Source: Flavobacterium sp.
Lineage (GTDB): Bacteria > Bacteroidota > Bacteroidia > Flavobacteriales > Flavobacteriaceae
DNA length: 64,000 bases
NCBI GenBank assembly: GCA_030151255.1
Contig: JASLED010000092.1
Span: forward strand, 1 to 64,000
Direction of reading: 5' to 3'
Part shown: piece by piece, positions 32,139 to 41,500 of the stretch
Numbering within the stretch: the first letter of the stretch is position 1
How the letters are laid out: every line of letters starts with the position of its first letter
The notes under the pieces: generated by a model
The model's database searches: none
What the model saw: the letters and a program-made list of their open reading frames with translations, nothing else
Told to the model about the DNA's origin: nothing
Made by a program: the position numbers and the translations under genes

Positions 32139-33563
32139 ATGAAAATTGAACAAATTTATACTGGTTGTCTTGCACAAGGTGCATATTATATAGAAAGCAA
32201 AGGAGAAGTAGCAATTATAGATCCTTTAAGAGAAGTACAACAATACATCGATAAAGCAAAACAAGATAATGCTACGATTAAATATATTTTTGAAACTCAC
32301 TTTCACGCAGATTTTGTAAGCGGACACGTTACTTTAGCAGAAAAAACAGGCGCTACAATTATTTATGGTCCAAATGCAAATCCAACATACAAAACACATA
32401 TTGCAACTGACGGAGAAGTTTTTCAGTTAGGTGATATTACCATTACAGCTTTGCATACTCCAGGTCATACAATGGAAAGTACTACTTATCTATTGAAAGA
32501 CGAAAACGGAAAAGATCATGCTATTTTTAGTGGAGATACTTTATTTTTAGGTGATGTTGGACGTCCAGACTTGGCACAAAAAGCAGCTAATCTAACTCAA
32601 GAACAACTTGCAGCTACACTTTTTCACAGCTTAAGAAACAAAATTATGACATTAGCTGATGATGTTATTGTATATCCTGCACACGGAGCTGGCTCTGCTT
32701 GTGGAAAAAACTTAAGTAAAGAAACTGTTGGTACTTTAGGTGATCAAAAACAAACCAACTATGCGTTGCGTGCTGATATGACAGAAGCAGAATTTGTAAA
32801 AGAAGTTACTGATGGCTTACTGCCTCCACCAGCTTATTTTCCATTAAACGTAAAATTAAACAAAGAAGGTTATGATGATGTAGAAAATATTATCAATAGA
32901 AATCAACCGTTAAGTCCAGAAGCATTTGAAACATTGGCTGAAGAATCTGGAGCCTTATTATTGGATGTAAGATCTGGAGCTGAATTTGCAAAAGGACATA
33001 TTCCTGGTTCAATCTTTATCGGTTTAGACGGGCAATTTGCTCCGTGGGTTGGTGCATTAATTACAGATATCAAACAACCTATTTTAATTATTGCCCCAGA
33101 AGGACGTGAGCAAGAGTGTATTATTCGTTTATCTAGAGTGGGTTATGACAATTCTTTAGGATATTTAGCAGGTGGATTTGACGCTTGGAAAAATGCCAGC
33201 AAAGAATATGACACTGTGCAACAAGTAACCGCGACAGAATTAGAAAACATAATGAACACTGAAGATGTTTCTATTTTTGATGTTAGAAAACCAGGAGAAT
33301 TTAGTGCTTCTCACATTGAATATAAAAATCTAAATCACACACCATTAGATTTCTTAAATAATCATATTATAGAATTTCCTACAACAGGTAGTTTTTATAT
33401 TCATTGCGCAGGAGGATATCGTTCATTAATTGCAACATCGATTCTGAAAGCAAGAGGCTATCACAATATGATTGACGTAATTGGCGGATACGGAGCAATT
33501 AAAAATACAGGTATTGCCTTGGTAGATAATAGTTGTACCTCAACATGCTCTAGCTCAAAATAA
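32139..33563 (+). CDS. MBL-fold / rhodanese protein, persulfide dioxygenase-like
   Basis: A 474-residue three-domain protein. The N-terminal metallo-beta-lactamase domain (1 to about 235) has the ETHFHADFVSGH motif (His54, His56, Asp58). Persulfide dioxygenases of the ETHE1 type have DH where this has DF, but the DF form is common in Bacteroidota MBL-rhodanese proteins. Two rhodanese domains follow. The first (about 260-350) lacks an active-site cysteine: its loop reads IAPEGRE. The second (about 370-465) has the intact loop HCAGGYRS (Cys423). The C-terminus ends with CTSTC. The likely role is oxidation of persulfides to sulfite and sulfur transfer. It starts 46 bp after the TauE gene. Confidence 0.88.
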   Translation: MKIEQIYTGCLAQGAYYIESKGEVAIIDPLREVQQYIDKAKQDNATIKYIFETHFHADFVSGHVTLAEKTGATIIYGPNANPTYKTHIATDGEVFQLGDITITALHTPGHTMESTTYLLKDENGKDHAIFSGDTLFLGDVGRPDLAQKAANLTQEQLAATLFHSLRNKIMTLADDVIVYPAHGAGSACGKNLSKETVGTLGDQKQTNYALRADMTEAEFVKEVTDGLLPPPAYFPLNVKLNKEGYDDVENIINRNQPLSPEAFETLAEESGALLLDVRSGAEFAKGHIPGSIFIGLDGQFAPWVGALITDIKQPILIIAPEGREQECIIRLSRVGYDNSLGYLAGGFDAWKNASKEYDTVQQVTATELENIMNTEDVSIFDVRKPGEFSASHIEYKNLNHTPLDFLNNHIIEFPTTGSFYIHCAGGYRSLIATSILKARGYHNMIDVIGGYGAIKNTGIALVDNSCTSTCSSSK

Positions 33564-33564
33564 A

Positions 33565-33882
33565 ATGTCAAGATTTCAGGAATTAATCCAATCAGATCAA
33601 TTAGTTTTAGTTGATTTCTTTGCAACTTGGTGCGGACCTTGTCAAATGCAAGCACCTATTTTAGAGGAAGTAAAAACAATTTTACAAGACAACATTACAA
33701 TTATTAAAATTGATGTTGATAAAAATCAAGCTATTACTGCACAATACAGCACACAATATGGCATGCGTGGAGTACCTACTTTAATGTTGTTTCGCAAAGG
33801 CAAATTATTGTGGAAACAATCTGGCTTTACCAATAAAGAAAGTTTGCTAAACGCAATAGATCATTACAAAAACAATTATTAG
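33565..33882 (+). CDS. Thioredoxin
   Basis: A 105-residue cytosolic thioredoxin with the WCGPC redox motif (Cys23, Cys26) and the cis-proline segment GVPTLMLF. No signal peptide. It starts 1 bp after the MBL-rhodanese stop and is probably translated with it; its job is likely to reduce the persulfides formed on the rhodanese cysteine. A general housekeeping thioredoxin probably exists elsewhere. Confidence 0.93.
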   Translation: MSRFQELIQSDQLVLVDFFATWCGPCQMQAPILEEVKTILQDNITIIKIDVDKNQAITAQYSTQYGMRGVPTLMLFRKGKLLWKQSGFTNKESLLNAIDHYKNNY

Positions 33883-33921
33883 GCAGTTTACCTCAACTAA
33901 ACTATTTTTACAATATATTTT

Positions 33922-33956
33922 GAAGCACTTGTTTGTTAGCAAGTGCTTCTTGTCTT
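33922..33956 (+). terminator. Sulfur operon terminator
   Basis: GAAGCACTTG / CAAGTGCTTC with an 8-nt loop and a modest T-tract (TTGTCTTTT), 40 bp past the thioredoxin stop. Confidence 0.7.
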
Positions 33957-34076
33957 TTAAACAATTGACCAAAAAACAAAACATTTTTATCATTCACATT
34001 GTTTTACAAGACAGATAAAATTTTAATTATCAATAATTTAAAGTATTTTTAGAAAACTATCCAAAAATAACTTTAA

Positions 34077-36812
34077 ATGAAAAAACTTATTTACATTATG
34101 CTATTAGCAAGTACAATGAATATTTCATCCGATGTGATAGCCCAAACACCGAGCAAAGCCAACTTTGTAACTCAGGTAGAAGGCATCAAAGAATATACGC
34201 TTAGCAACGGTTTGCAAGTTTTACTAATTCCAGATGCAACGCAAAATAACCTTATTGTAAATATTGTTTACAAAGTAGGCTCCAAACATGAAGGTTATGG
34301 CGAAAAAGGAATGGCGCATTTGTTAGAACATATGCTATTTAAAAGCACAAAAAATTTGGGCGACATAAAAAAAATGCTTTCTGACAAAGGTGGTTCTGCC
34401 AACGGAACAACTTGGTATGATCGTACCAATTATTATGAAGTTTTTCCTTCAACGGAAGAAAATTTATCTTGGGCGCTTGAAATGGAAGCCGATCGAATGA
34501 TTAATGCCACAATTCTTCAAGAAGATTTAGATAAAGAATTTTCTGTTGTTCGAAATGAATTTGAAATTGGAGAAAACAATCCGTCAAGAGTATTAATGGA
34601 AAGAACCATCAATACTGCGTTTTTATGGCATAATTACGGATTGAGCACAATTGGTTCAAAAGAAGATATTGAACGCGTAAAAACGCCTCAATTAAGACGA
34701 TTCTATGAAAAATATTATCAACCAGATAATGCTGTTTTGGTAATTGCCGGAAAATTTGATGAACAAAAAGCATTAGATTATGTTGAACGATACTTTTCTG
34801 TTATTCCACGTCCAACACGCGTATTAGATGAAATTCTTACTGTAGAACCAGCCCAAGACGGAGAAAAATATGTAGAAGTAAAACGCAATGGAGATAGCAA
34901 ACACATTCAAGTTTTATATCATACGGCTTCTTTTGCCGATAAAGATTTTGCTGCCCTAAGTGCTTTAGAACGTATTTTAAATAATGATCCTTCTGGATAT
35001 TTATACGAATCACTTGTAGAAACTCACACTGTTACTTCATTATACGCTTTTACTCCAACAGTAAGAGATGCAAGTTTTATGTTGTTTAACTTTAATATTG
35101 CGAACGATAAAGACCAAACAAAAGCTTTAGAAAACATCAAAATAGAATTGGCAAAAATTAGCAGTAACCAATATACTCAGGCAGAACTTGACCGAGCAAA
35201 AACTAAGTTATTGAAAGATTTAGAAGCAATTCAGAATAACACAATTAGCACAGCGGTTAACTTAACTGAAATTATTGGTTCTGGCGATTATCGTTTATCA
35301 TTTTTATACCGTGATAACATCGAAAATTTAACGCTTGAAGATATTCAGCGTGTTGCTAATAAATACTTTAAAAATAACAATCGTACAATTGGATTATTTA
35401 TTCCTACCAAAGACGAAACTAGAGTAAAAGCTACCGAATTTACCAATGAAGATATTAATTCATTAGTAAAAAATTATAAAGGAAAACAAACAACCGAAAA
35501 CCTTAGAGAATTTGCTCCTACTATTGCCAACCTAGAAAAAAACTATACTTCTGGCACATTGAGCAATGGCTTAAAATATGGTGTCATTGACAAAGATCTA
35601 AAAGGAGAAAAAGTTACTATTTCAGTAAATATTCCTGTCGGAAATCAAAGCGATCTTAAAAACAAACAATACATTGGAGGTATTACAGCTTCTTTACTTA
35701 CAGCAGGAACTACTTCTTTAAATAAACAACAAATAAAAGATCAACTAGATGCATTAAAATCAAATATTAACATCCGTTTTTCTAATCAAAATATATCAAT
35801 TACCGTTACTTCGTACAGAAATACAATTGCTGAAACAATGAATATTTTAAACGATATTTTAAAAAACCCAGCGTTTCCTGAAAGCGAACTAACAAAATTA
35901 AAATTAGAATATACAACATCATTTGAAAGCAGATTAAACGATCCGCAAACCGTTGCCTTTAACAAAATTCGTCAACTTACCTCAAACGAAGAAAAAGGAA
36001 GTATTTTCTACGTTCCGTCTATTCAAGAAGATATTGAAGGAGTAAAAGCGGTAACAATAAATCAGATGAAAGAATTTCACAAAACTTTCTTTGGCGCAAA
36101 CAACGGAACAGCAACTGTTTTGGGAATAAACAACCAAAAAGAAGCAAAAGATTTGCTAGAAAAAGTGTTAGGAAATTGGAACAACAAAGCAAAATTTGAA
36201 AGAGCTTATCCAAAATTTTATGCTACAAAGCAAAGCAAAGAAATTATTCAAACGCCAGATAAAGAAAATGCAGCGGCAGTTGGAAAACTAAACTTTGAAA
36301 TGAGCAACACAAGTTCAGATTTTGCAGCACTTACTTTTGCAGATGAAGTAATGGGCGGCGGATTTATGACAGCGCGTATTCCACAAAGATTACGTGAAAA
36401 AGAAGGAATAAGCTATGGAGCCGGAACTTCTTTATCTATTTCTAACGATCCGAAAAACAACAATGCAAGTTGGATGATTTATGCTTTTTTAAATCCAACC
36501 AAACGAGACAATGTAGAAAACGCAATTAATGATGAGTTTTTAAAATTAGTTACAAATGGCATTACCGAAGAAGAATTAAAAGCAACAAAAACAAGTTGGA
36601 AAAGCACAAGACAAACTGATCTTGGTAGCGATAATTATCTAATGTTTTTATCAAGCTTGTACCTAATCTACAACAAACCTTTTAGTGATTTTGATAAGCT
36701 AAATGCCGAAATAGATAAACTAACCGTAAAACAAGTAAATGATGCAATTAAAAAGTATTTGCAACCATCTAAGTTTACTACTGTTTACGTAGGTGATTTT
36801 ACTAAAAAATAA
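34077..36812 (+). CDS. M16-family zinc metallopeptidase (insulinase-like)
   Basis: A 911-residue secreted or periplasmic peptidase with a signal peptide (MKKLIYIMLLASTMNIS..., cleavage near IAQ, residue 23). The inverted zinc motif HxxEH is in MAHLLEHMLF (His81, Glu84, His85), with the distal glutamate in the NEFEIGENN segment. A second M16 half (from about 490) has no zinc motif and includes the substrate-clamp YGAGTSLSIS region near the end. That is the standard layout of a bacterial processing-peptidase-like protein. It stands alone with its own terminator. The substrate is unknown. Confidence 0.93.
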   Translation: MKKLIYIMLLASTMNISSDVIAQTPSKANFVTQVEGIKEYTLSNGLQVLLIPDATQNNLIVNIVYKVGSKHEGYGEKGMAHLLEHMLFKSTKNLGDIKKMLSDKGGSANGTTWYDRTNYYEVFPSTEENLSWALEMEADRMINATILQEDLDKEFSVVRNEFEIGENNPSRVLMERTINTAFLWHNYGLSTIGSKEDIERVKTPQLRRFYEKYYQPDNAVLVIAGKFDEQKALDYVERYFSVIPRPTRVLDEILTVEPAQDGEKYVEVKRNGDSKHIQVLYHTASFADKDFAALSALERILNNDPSGYLYESLVETHTVTSLYAFTPTVRDASFMLFNFNIANDKDQTKALENIKIELAKISSNQYTQAELDRAKTKLLKDLEAIQNNTISTAVNLTEIIGSGDYRLSFLYRDNIENLTLEDIQRVANKYFKNNNRTIGLFIPTKDETRVKATEFTNEDINSLVKNYKGKQTTENLREFAPTIANLEKNYTSGTLSNGLKYGVIDKDLKGEKVTISVNIPVGNQSDLKNKQYIGGITASLLTAGTTSLNKQQIKDQLDALKSNINIRFSNQNISITVTSYRNTIAETMNILNDILKNPAFPESELTKLKLEYTTSFESRLNDPQTVAFNKIRQLTSNEEKGSIFYVPSIQEDIEGVKAVTINQMKEFHKTFFGANNGTATVLGINNQKEAKDLLEKVLGNWNNKAKFERAYPKFYATKQSKEIIQTPDKENAAAVGKLNFEMSNTSSDFAALTFADEVMGGGFMTARIPQRLREKEGISYGAGTSLSISNDPKNNNASWMIYAFLNPTKRDNVENAINDEFLKLVTNGITEEELKATKTSWKSTRQTDLGSDNYLMFLSSLYLIYNKPFSDFDKLNAEIDKLTVKQVNDAIKKYLQPSKFTTVYVGDFTKK

Positions 36813-36820
36813 TCCAAATA

Positions 36821-36857
36821 AAAAAGGACCATCAAAATTTGATGGTCCTTTTTTTAT
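36821..36857. terminator. Bidirectional terminator between M16 peptidase and lepA
   Basis: AAAAAGGACCATCAAA / TTTGATGGTCCTTTTT, a strong perfect stem between convergent genes. Confidence 0.92.
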
Positions 36858-36868
36858 ATAACTAATAA

Positions 36869-38665
36869 TTAATCATTCAATTTTAAAACAGCCATGAATG
36901 CCTCTTGTGGAATTTCTACGTTTCCAACCTGACGCATACGTTTTTTACCTGCTTTTTGTTTTTCAAGTAATTTACGTTTACGAGAAATATCTCCTCCATA
37001 ACATTTTGCTGTAACGTCTTTACGCAATGCTTTTACAGTTTCACGCGCAATTACTTTTACACCAATTGCTGCCTGAATAGGAATATCAAACTGCTGACGT
37101 GGAATCAATTCTTTTAATTTCTCACACATCTTCTTTCCAATCGAATAAGCGTTATCCGCGTGCATTAATGCAGAAAGTGCATCTACTACGTTTGCATTCA
37201 ACATAACGTCAACTTTTACAAGATTTGATGTACGCATTCCGATTGGTGAATAATCAAAAGAAGCATATCCTTTAGAAACCGTTTTTAAACGATCGTAAAA
37301 ATCAAATACAATTTCAGCCAAAGGCATATCAAACATTAATTCAACTCTATTCTCCGTTAAATACGTTTGATTTGTTATAATACCACGCTTATCAATACAC
37401 AAACTCATAACCTGTCCTACGAAATCAGACTTTGTAATAATAGTTGCCTTAATATATGGCTCTTCTACGCGCTCTAATTTTGAAGGCTCTGGTAAATCAG
37501 ACGGGTTATTTACGATAATACCTACCTCTGGCTCTTTCTTAGTGTAAGCTAAATAAGAAACGTTTGGTACTGTTGTAATCACAGTCATGTTAAACTCACG
37601 CTCTAAACGCTCTTGAATAATTTCCATGTGAAGCATTCCTAAAAATCCACAACGGAAACCAAAACCTAAAGCCGCAGAACTCTCCGCAGCAAATACTAAA
37701 GATGCATCATTTAATTGCAATTTCTCCATTGAGTTACGCAATTCTTCATAATCTTCTGTATCTACTGGATAAATACCTGCAAAAACCATTGGTTTAACAT
37801 TCTCAAAACCAGAAATCATATTCTGAGTAGGAACTTTAGCATCGGTTAAAGTATCCCCTACTTTTACTTCTCTTGCTTCTTTAATTCCAGAAATTAAATA
37901 ACCTACATCTCCTGTTGAAATTTCTTGTTTTGGAACTTGATTTAATTTCAACGTTCCAATTTCGTCAGCAAAATACTCTTTGCCCGTCGCCATAAATTTA
38001 ATTTTCTGACCCTTTTTAATTTTTCCATTAATAACACGGAAAATTACTTCAATTCCACGAAATGGATTATAAACAGAATCAAAAATCAAAGCTTGTAATG
38101 GCTCCTCAGGATCTCCTTTTGGCGCTGGTACTCTCTCAATAATAGCTGCCAAAATATCTTCTACTCCTAAACCTGTTTTACCAGATGCAGGAATAATTTC
38201 TTCGTAATCACATCCTAATAAATCAACAATATCATCGCTCACTTCTTCAGGATTTGCACTTGGTAAATCAATTTTATTTAAAACTGGAATAATTGTTAAA
38301 TCATTTTCCAATGCCAAATACAAGTTAGAAATAGTTTGTGCCTGAATGCTTTGGGCAGCATCTACAATTAACAAAGCTCCTTCGCATGCAGCAATTGAAC
38401 GAGAAACCTCGTACGAAAAGTCAACGTGTCCTGGAGTATCAATTAAATTCAAAATATATTTTTCGCCTTTGTATTCATATTCCATTTGAATAGCGTGAGA
38501 TTTAATTGTAATTCCTCTCTCACGTTCCAAATCCATACTATCCAAAAGCTGATTTTGTTGCTCACGCGCAGTCACCGTTTGTGTAGCATCTAACAAACGA
38601 TCTGCTAACGTACTCTTTCCATGGTCAATGTGAGCAATAATACAAAAGTTTCTAATGTTCTTCAT
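36869..38665 (-). CDS. lepA: Elongation factor 4 (LepA)
   Basis: A translational GTPase that back-translocates or helps assemble ribosomes. The ATG at 38665 gives 598 residues beginning MKNIRNFCIIAHIDHGKST, the standard start; an ATG 5 codons upstream (38680) is an alternative. G1 is AHIDHGKST, followed by RGITIKS (G2) and DTPGHVDF (G3); NKID and the LepA-specific C-terminal domain with KKRMRQVGNVEIPQEAF complete it. A terminator-like hairpin lies in its leader. Housekeeping gene, confident identification. Confidence 0.96.
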   Translation of the reverse strand: MKNIRNFCIIAHIDHGKSTLADRLLDATQTVTAREQQNQLLDSMDLERERGITIKSHAIQMEYEYKGEKYILNLIDTPGHVDFSYEVSRSIAACEGALLIVDAAQSIQAQTISNLYLALENDLTIIPVLNKIDLPSANPEEVSDDIVDLLGCDYEEIIPASGKTGLGVEDILAAIIERVPAPKGDPEEPLQALIFDSVYNPFRGIEVIFRVINGKIKKGQKIKFMATGKEYFADEIGTLKLNQVPKQEISTGDVGYLISGIKEAREVKVGDTLTDAKVPTQNMISGFENVKPMVFAGIYPVDTEDYEELRNSMEKLQLNDASLVFAAESSAALGFGFRCGFLGMLHMEIIQERLEREFNMTVITTVPNVSYLAYTKKEPEVGIIVNNPSDLPEPSKLERVEEPYIKATIITKSDFVGQVMSLCIDKRGIITNQTYLTENRVELMFDMPLAEIVFDFYDRLKTVSKGYASFDYSPIGMRTSNLVKVDVMLNANVVDALSALMHADNAYSIGKKMCEKLKELIPRQQFDIPIQAAIGVKVIARETVKALRKDVTAKCYGGDISRKRKLLEKQKAGKKRMRQVGNVEIPQEAFMAVLKLND

Positions 38666-38702
38666 CTTGGTTATATCCATTATTAGAAGATCAATTAAAT
38701 CA

Positions 38703-38729
38703 AAAAAGTCAGAAGAAATAGGACTTTTT
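38703..38729 (-). promoter_or_regulatory. Terminator-like hairpin in the lepA leader
   Basis: On the minus strand AAAAAGTC-CTATTTCTTCT-GACTTTTT is followed by T, forming a hairpin with a U-tract 37 bp before the lepA ATG. It is AT-rich and therefore weak. No gene on this strand ends before it. Confidence 0.4.
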
Positions 38730-38795
38730 ATCCGATTGATCTAAGTTGTAAGACTTTCGTTTTATTTAAATTACAAACAATAAGCCTATATTTTG

Positions 38796-38803
38796 CAAAT
38801 ATA
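38796..38803 (-). promoter_or_regulatory. -7 box of lepA
   Basis: TATATTTG on the minus strand, fitting the Bacteroidota consensus, about 130 bp before the lepA ATG. No TTG at the usual distance is seen. Confidence 0.45.
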
Positions 38804-38997
38804 CTTGAAAGTTTGAATTTATTGTTCACTATTTCTATTTTTAATAACTCCAAATTCTTCTAATTCTACTTCAAATCCGTAATTTTAAAAGAATCAAAAT
38901 ACAAGATAAATCGCTTAACCTAACGAACTATTTAACTATAAATCAATCGTTTTAATCAGATCGATAATCTTATTCAACCTAAAAAAATAATTTATCG

Positions 38998-39005
38998 TAC
39001 TTTTG
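38998..39005 (+). promoter_or_regulatory. -7 box of dusB
   Basis: TACTTTTG fits TAnnTTTG, 21 bp before the ATG at 39027, so the 5' leader would be very short. No exact TTG was found upstream. Confidence 0.5.
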
Positions 39006-39026
39006 CATCAAATATTCGGTACAATT

Positions 39027-40025
39027 ATGATTAAAATTGGCAATATAGAACTACCCGATCATCCGTTGCTTTTGGCTCCTATGGAAGATGTGAGCGATCC
39101 GCCGTTTCGTCGTTTATGTAAAATGCACGGAGCGGATTTGATGTATTCGGAATTTATTTCTTCAGAAGGTTTGATTAGAGATGCCATGAAAAGTAAAATG
39201 AAATTGGACATCTTTGATTATGAACGACCTGTTGGTATTCAAATTTTTGGAGGTGATGAAGAAGCTATGGCGCTGTCGGCAAAAATTGTAGAAACTGTTC
39301 AGCCAGATTTGGTAGACATCAATTTTGGATGCCCAGTAAAAAAAGTTGTTTCTAAAGGTGCTGGCGCAGGTGTTTTAAAGGATATTGATTTAATGATTCG
39401 ATTAACGCAAGCAGTTATAAAAAGTACACATTTACCAGTAACTGTAAAAACACGATTGGGTTGGGATGACGATTCAATAAACATTGATGAAGTTGCAGAG
39501 CGTTTACAAGATGTTGGTGTTCAGGCGTTGACTGTACATGCCAGAACAAGAGCGCAAATGTACAAAGGTCATTCAGATTGGACTCATATTGAACGAATTA
39601 AGAATAATTCAAGAATTAAAATTCCAATTTTTGGAAACGGTGATATTGACAGCCCTCAAAAAGCATTAGAATACAAAGAAAAATTTGGTTTGGACGGAAT
39701 GATGATTGGTCGTGCGGCTATTGGATATCCTTGGATTTTTAATGAGATAAAACACTTTTTTGAAACTGGCGAAGTACTAGCTCCTCCAACAATGAAAGAC
39801 AGATTAGAAGCGGCTAAAAATCATTTAATTTGGTCAATGGAATGGAAAGGTGAAAGATTAGGAATTGTAGAAATGCGCAGACATTACACCAATTATTTCA
39901 AAGGAATTCACGGTTTTAAAACACATCGTCAACGTTTGGTTACAGAAGATAGCCCTGAACAATTGCTACAAATCTTTAACGAAATTGAAGATTTTTACAA
40001 AGATTATATTATTGAATCGATATAA
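39027..40025 (+). CDS. dusB: tRNA-dihydrouridine synthase (DusB type)
   Basis: An FMN-dependent enzyme that reduces uridine to dihydrouridine in tRNA. The ATG at 39027 gives 332 residues; the frame opens at a TTG (39003) that would lie inside the -7 box. Key motifs are LLLAPMEDVSDPPFRRLC at the FMN site, the catalytic cysteine in INFGCPVKKVVSKGAG (Cys102), HARTR and GNGDI, and GRAAIGYPWIF. It is the DusB-type by length and sequence pattern. A terminator follows. Confidence 0.92.
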   Translation: MIKIGNIELPDHPLLLAPMEDVSDPPFRRLCKMHGADLMYSEFISSEGLIRDAMKSKMKLDIFDYERPVGIQIFGGDEEAMALSAKIVETVQPDLVDINFGCPVKKVVSKGAGAGVLKDIDLMIRLTQAVIKSTHLPVTVKTRLGWDDDSINIDEVAERLQDVGVQALTVHARTRAQMYKGHSDWTHIERIKNNSRIKIPIFGNGDIDSPQKALEYKEKFGLDGMMIGRAAIGYPWIFNEIKHFFETGEVLAPPTMKDRLEAAKNHLIWSMEWKGERLGIVEMRRHYTNYFKGIHGFKTHRQRLVTEDSPEQLLQIFNEIEDFYKDYIIESI

Positions 40026-40030
40026 CAGTT

Positions 40031-40063
40031 AAACTCCTTTTAACCAAGGAGTTTTCTTTTTTC
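40031..40063 (+). terminator. dusB terminator
   Basis: AAACTCCTT-TTAACC-AAGGAGTTT followed by TCTTTTTT, 5 bp after the dusB stop. Confidence 0.85.
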
Positions 40064-40090
40064 AAATTAAATCCGATTACCTTCAAACTT

Positions 40091-41443
40091 ATGTATACAA
40101 ATCCACATTCTACCAATATTTTACTGAATTTAGGCATTGATAGCTTAAACGAAATGCAAGAAAAAGCCAATGAAACTATTCTTGACACACCCAATGTTGT
40201 ATTGCTTTCACCTACTGGCTCGGGTAAAACCTTAGCTTTTTTATATCCGCTTTATCAATTGTTAAACGAAGATGTCAATAAGGTACAATGCCTTATTTTG
40301 GTTCCTTCTCGCGAATTAGCTTTACAAATTGAGCAAGTTTGGAAAAAAATGGGAACTTCATTCAAGGTAAATACTTGCTATGGCGGGCATTCTATTGAAA
40401 CAGAGATAAAAAACTTATCTAATCCACCTGCTGTATTAATTGGAACGCCAGGAAGAATTGCAGATCATTTAGAACGAGAAACTTTTTCTACCGAAGCAAT
40501 TCAAACGCTTATTTTAGACGAATTTGACAAATCGTTGCAATTGGGCTTTCAAGAACAAATGTCGTTCATCATTTCTCGTTTAAAAAATGTAAACAAACGC
40601 GTTTTGGTTTCGGCAACTTATGATATTAAAATTCCAAAATTTACCCAAGTAATAAATCCGACAACGTTAGATTTTCTGTCAACAAATGAAGAGCTTGAAG
40701 TTAAACTTACTACGCAATTGGTTATTAGCAAAGAGAAAGACAAACTAAACACTTTGTTTCAGCTTTTGTGCAGCATTAATTCTGAACCAGCTATCATATT
40801 TTGCAACCATAGAGATGCAGCAGAGCGCATTAGTGAAACCTTGAACAATGAAGGTACTTACACCACTTATTATCACGGAGGAATGGACCAAGAAGAGCGT
40901 GAGCGTGCTTTGATTCAATTTAGAAATGGAAGTGTACGTTATTTAATTACCACAGATTTAGCTGCACGCGGTTTGGATATACCTGATATCAAACATGTTA
41001 TTCACTACCATTTACCTTTTAAAGAAGAAGAATATACTCACAGAAATGGTCGTACAGCACGTATGCAAAACTCCGGAACCGCTTATTTAATTATACATGA
41101 AGGAGAGAAAAAATTGGATTATGTAGATTATTCTATGGATATTTTTGCAGTTGCCGAAAAAACTATTCTGCCAAAAGCTCCCGATTTTCAAACTTTATAT
41201 ATTAGCGGAGGTAAAAAGAACAAACTAAATAAAATTGATATTGTTGGTTTTTTCTCTCAAAAAGGAAATTTAGAAAAAGGCGATTTGGGACTAATTGAAG
41301 TAAAGGATTTTGTGTCGTTTGCAGCTGTAAAAAGCACTAAAGTAAAAGATTTGCTTAATGCTATAAAAGACCAAAAAATGAAAGGAAAAAAATACAAAAT
41401 ACAAGTAGCTAGAAACGTTATTAAAAAAGATGATCGTTTCTAG
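40091..41443 (+). CDS. DEAD-box RNA helicase with DbpA-type RNA-binding domain
   Basis: An ATP-dependent RNA helicase of 450 residues. Walker A is SPTGSGKT (residues 40-47), motif Ia VPSRELALQ, motif II DEFD (143-146, instead of DEAD), SAT motif LVSATYD, and motif VI HRNGRTARM. The last 75 residues (GGKKNKLNKIDIVGFFSQKG ...) match the DbpA RNA-binding domain, which in DbpA recognises hairpin 92 of 23S rRNA. This suggests a role in 50S-subunit assembly. The DEFD variant is the main oddity. It follows dusB at 65 bp. Confidence 0.85.
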   Translation: MYTNPHSTNILLNLGIDSLNEMQEKANETILDTPNVVLLSPTGSGKTLAFLYPLYQLLNEDVNKVQCLILVPSRELALQIEQVWKKMGTSFKVNTCYGGHSIETEIKNLSNPPAVLIGTPGRIADHLERETFSTEAIQTLILDEFDKSLQLGFQEQMSFIISRLKNVNKRVLVSATYDIKIPKFTQVINPTTLDFLSTNEELEVKLTTQLVISKEKDKLNTLFQLLCSINSEPAIIFCNHRDAAERISETLNNEGTYTTYYHGGMDQEERERALIQFRNGSVRYLITTDLAARGLDIPDIKHVIHYHLPFKEEEYTHRNGRTARMQNSGTAYLIIHEGEKKLDYVDYSMDIFAVAEKTILPKAPDFQTLYISGGKKNKLNKIDIVGFFSQKGNLEKGDLGLIEVKDFVSFAAVKSTKVKDLLNAIKDQKMKGKKYKIQVARNVIKKDDRF

Positions 41444-41465
41444 ATCGAGAAAAATAGTTTAAAAA

Positions 41466-41500
41466 AAACTGCTTGGATTGCTCCAAGCAGTTTTTTTATT
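41466..41500. terminator. Bidirectional terminator between helicase and mscS
   Basis: AAACTGCTTGGA-TTGC-TCCAAGCAGTTT with A- and T-tracts on the two flanks, between convergent genes. Confidence 0.9.

Larger units (their letters stand above)
38666..39026. other. Intergenic region between lepA and dusB
   Basis: A 361-bp non-coding gap between divergent genes. It carries -7 boxes for both directions and a hairpin in the lepA leader (listed separately). No open frame was supported on either strand. Confidence 0.7.
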
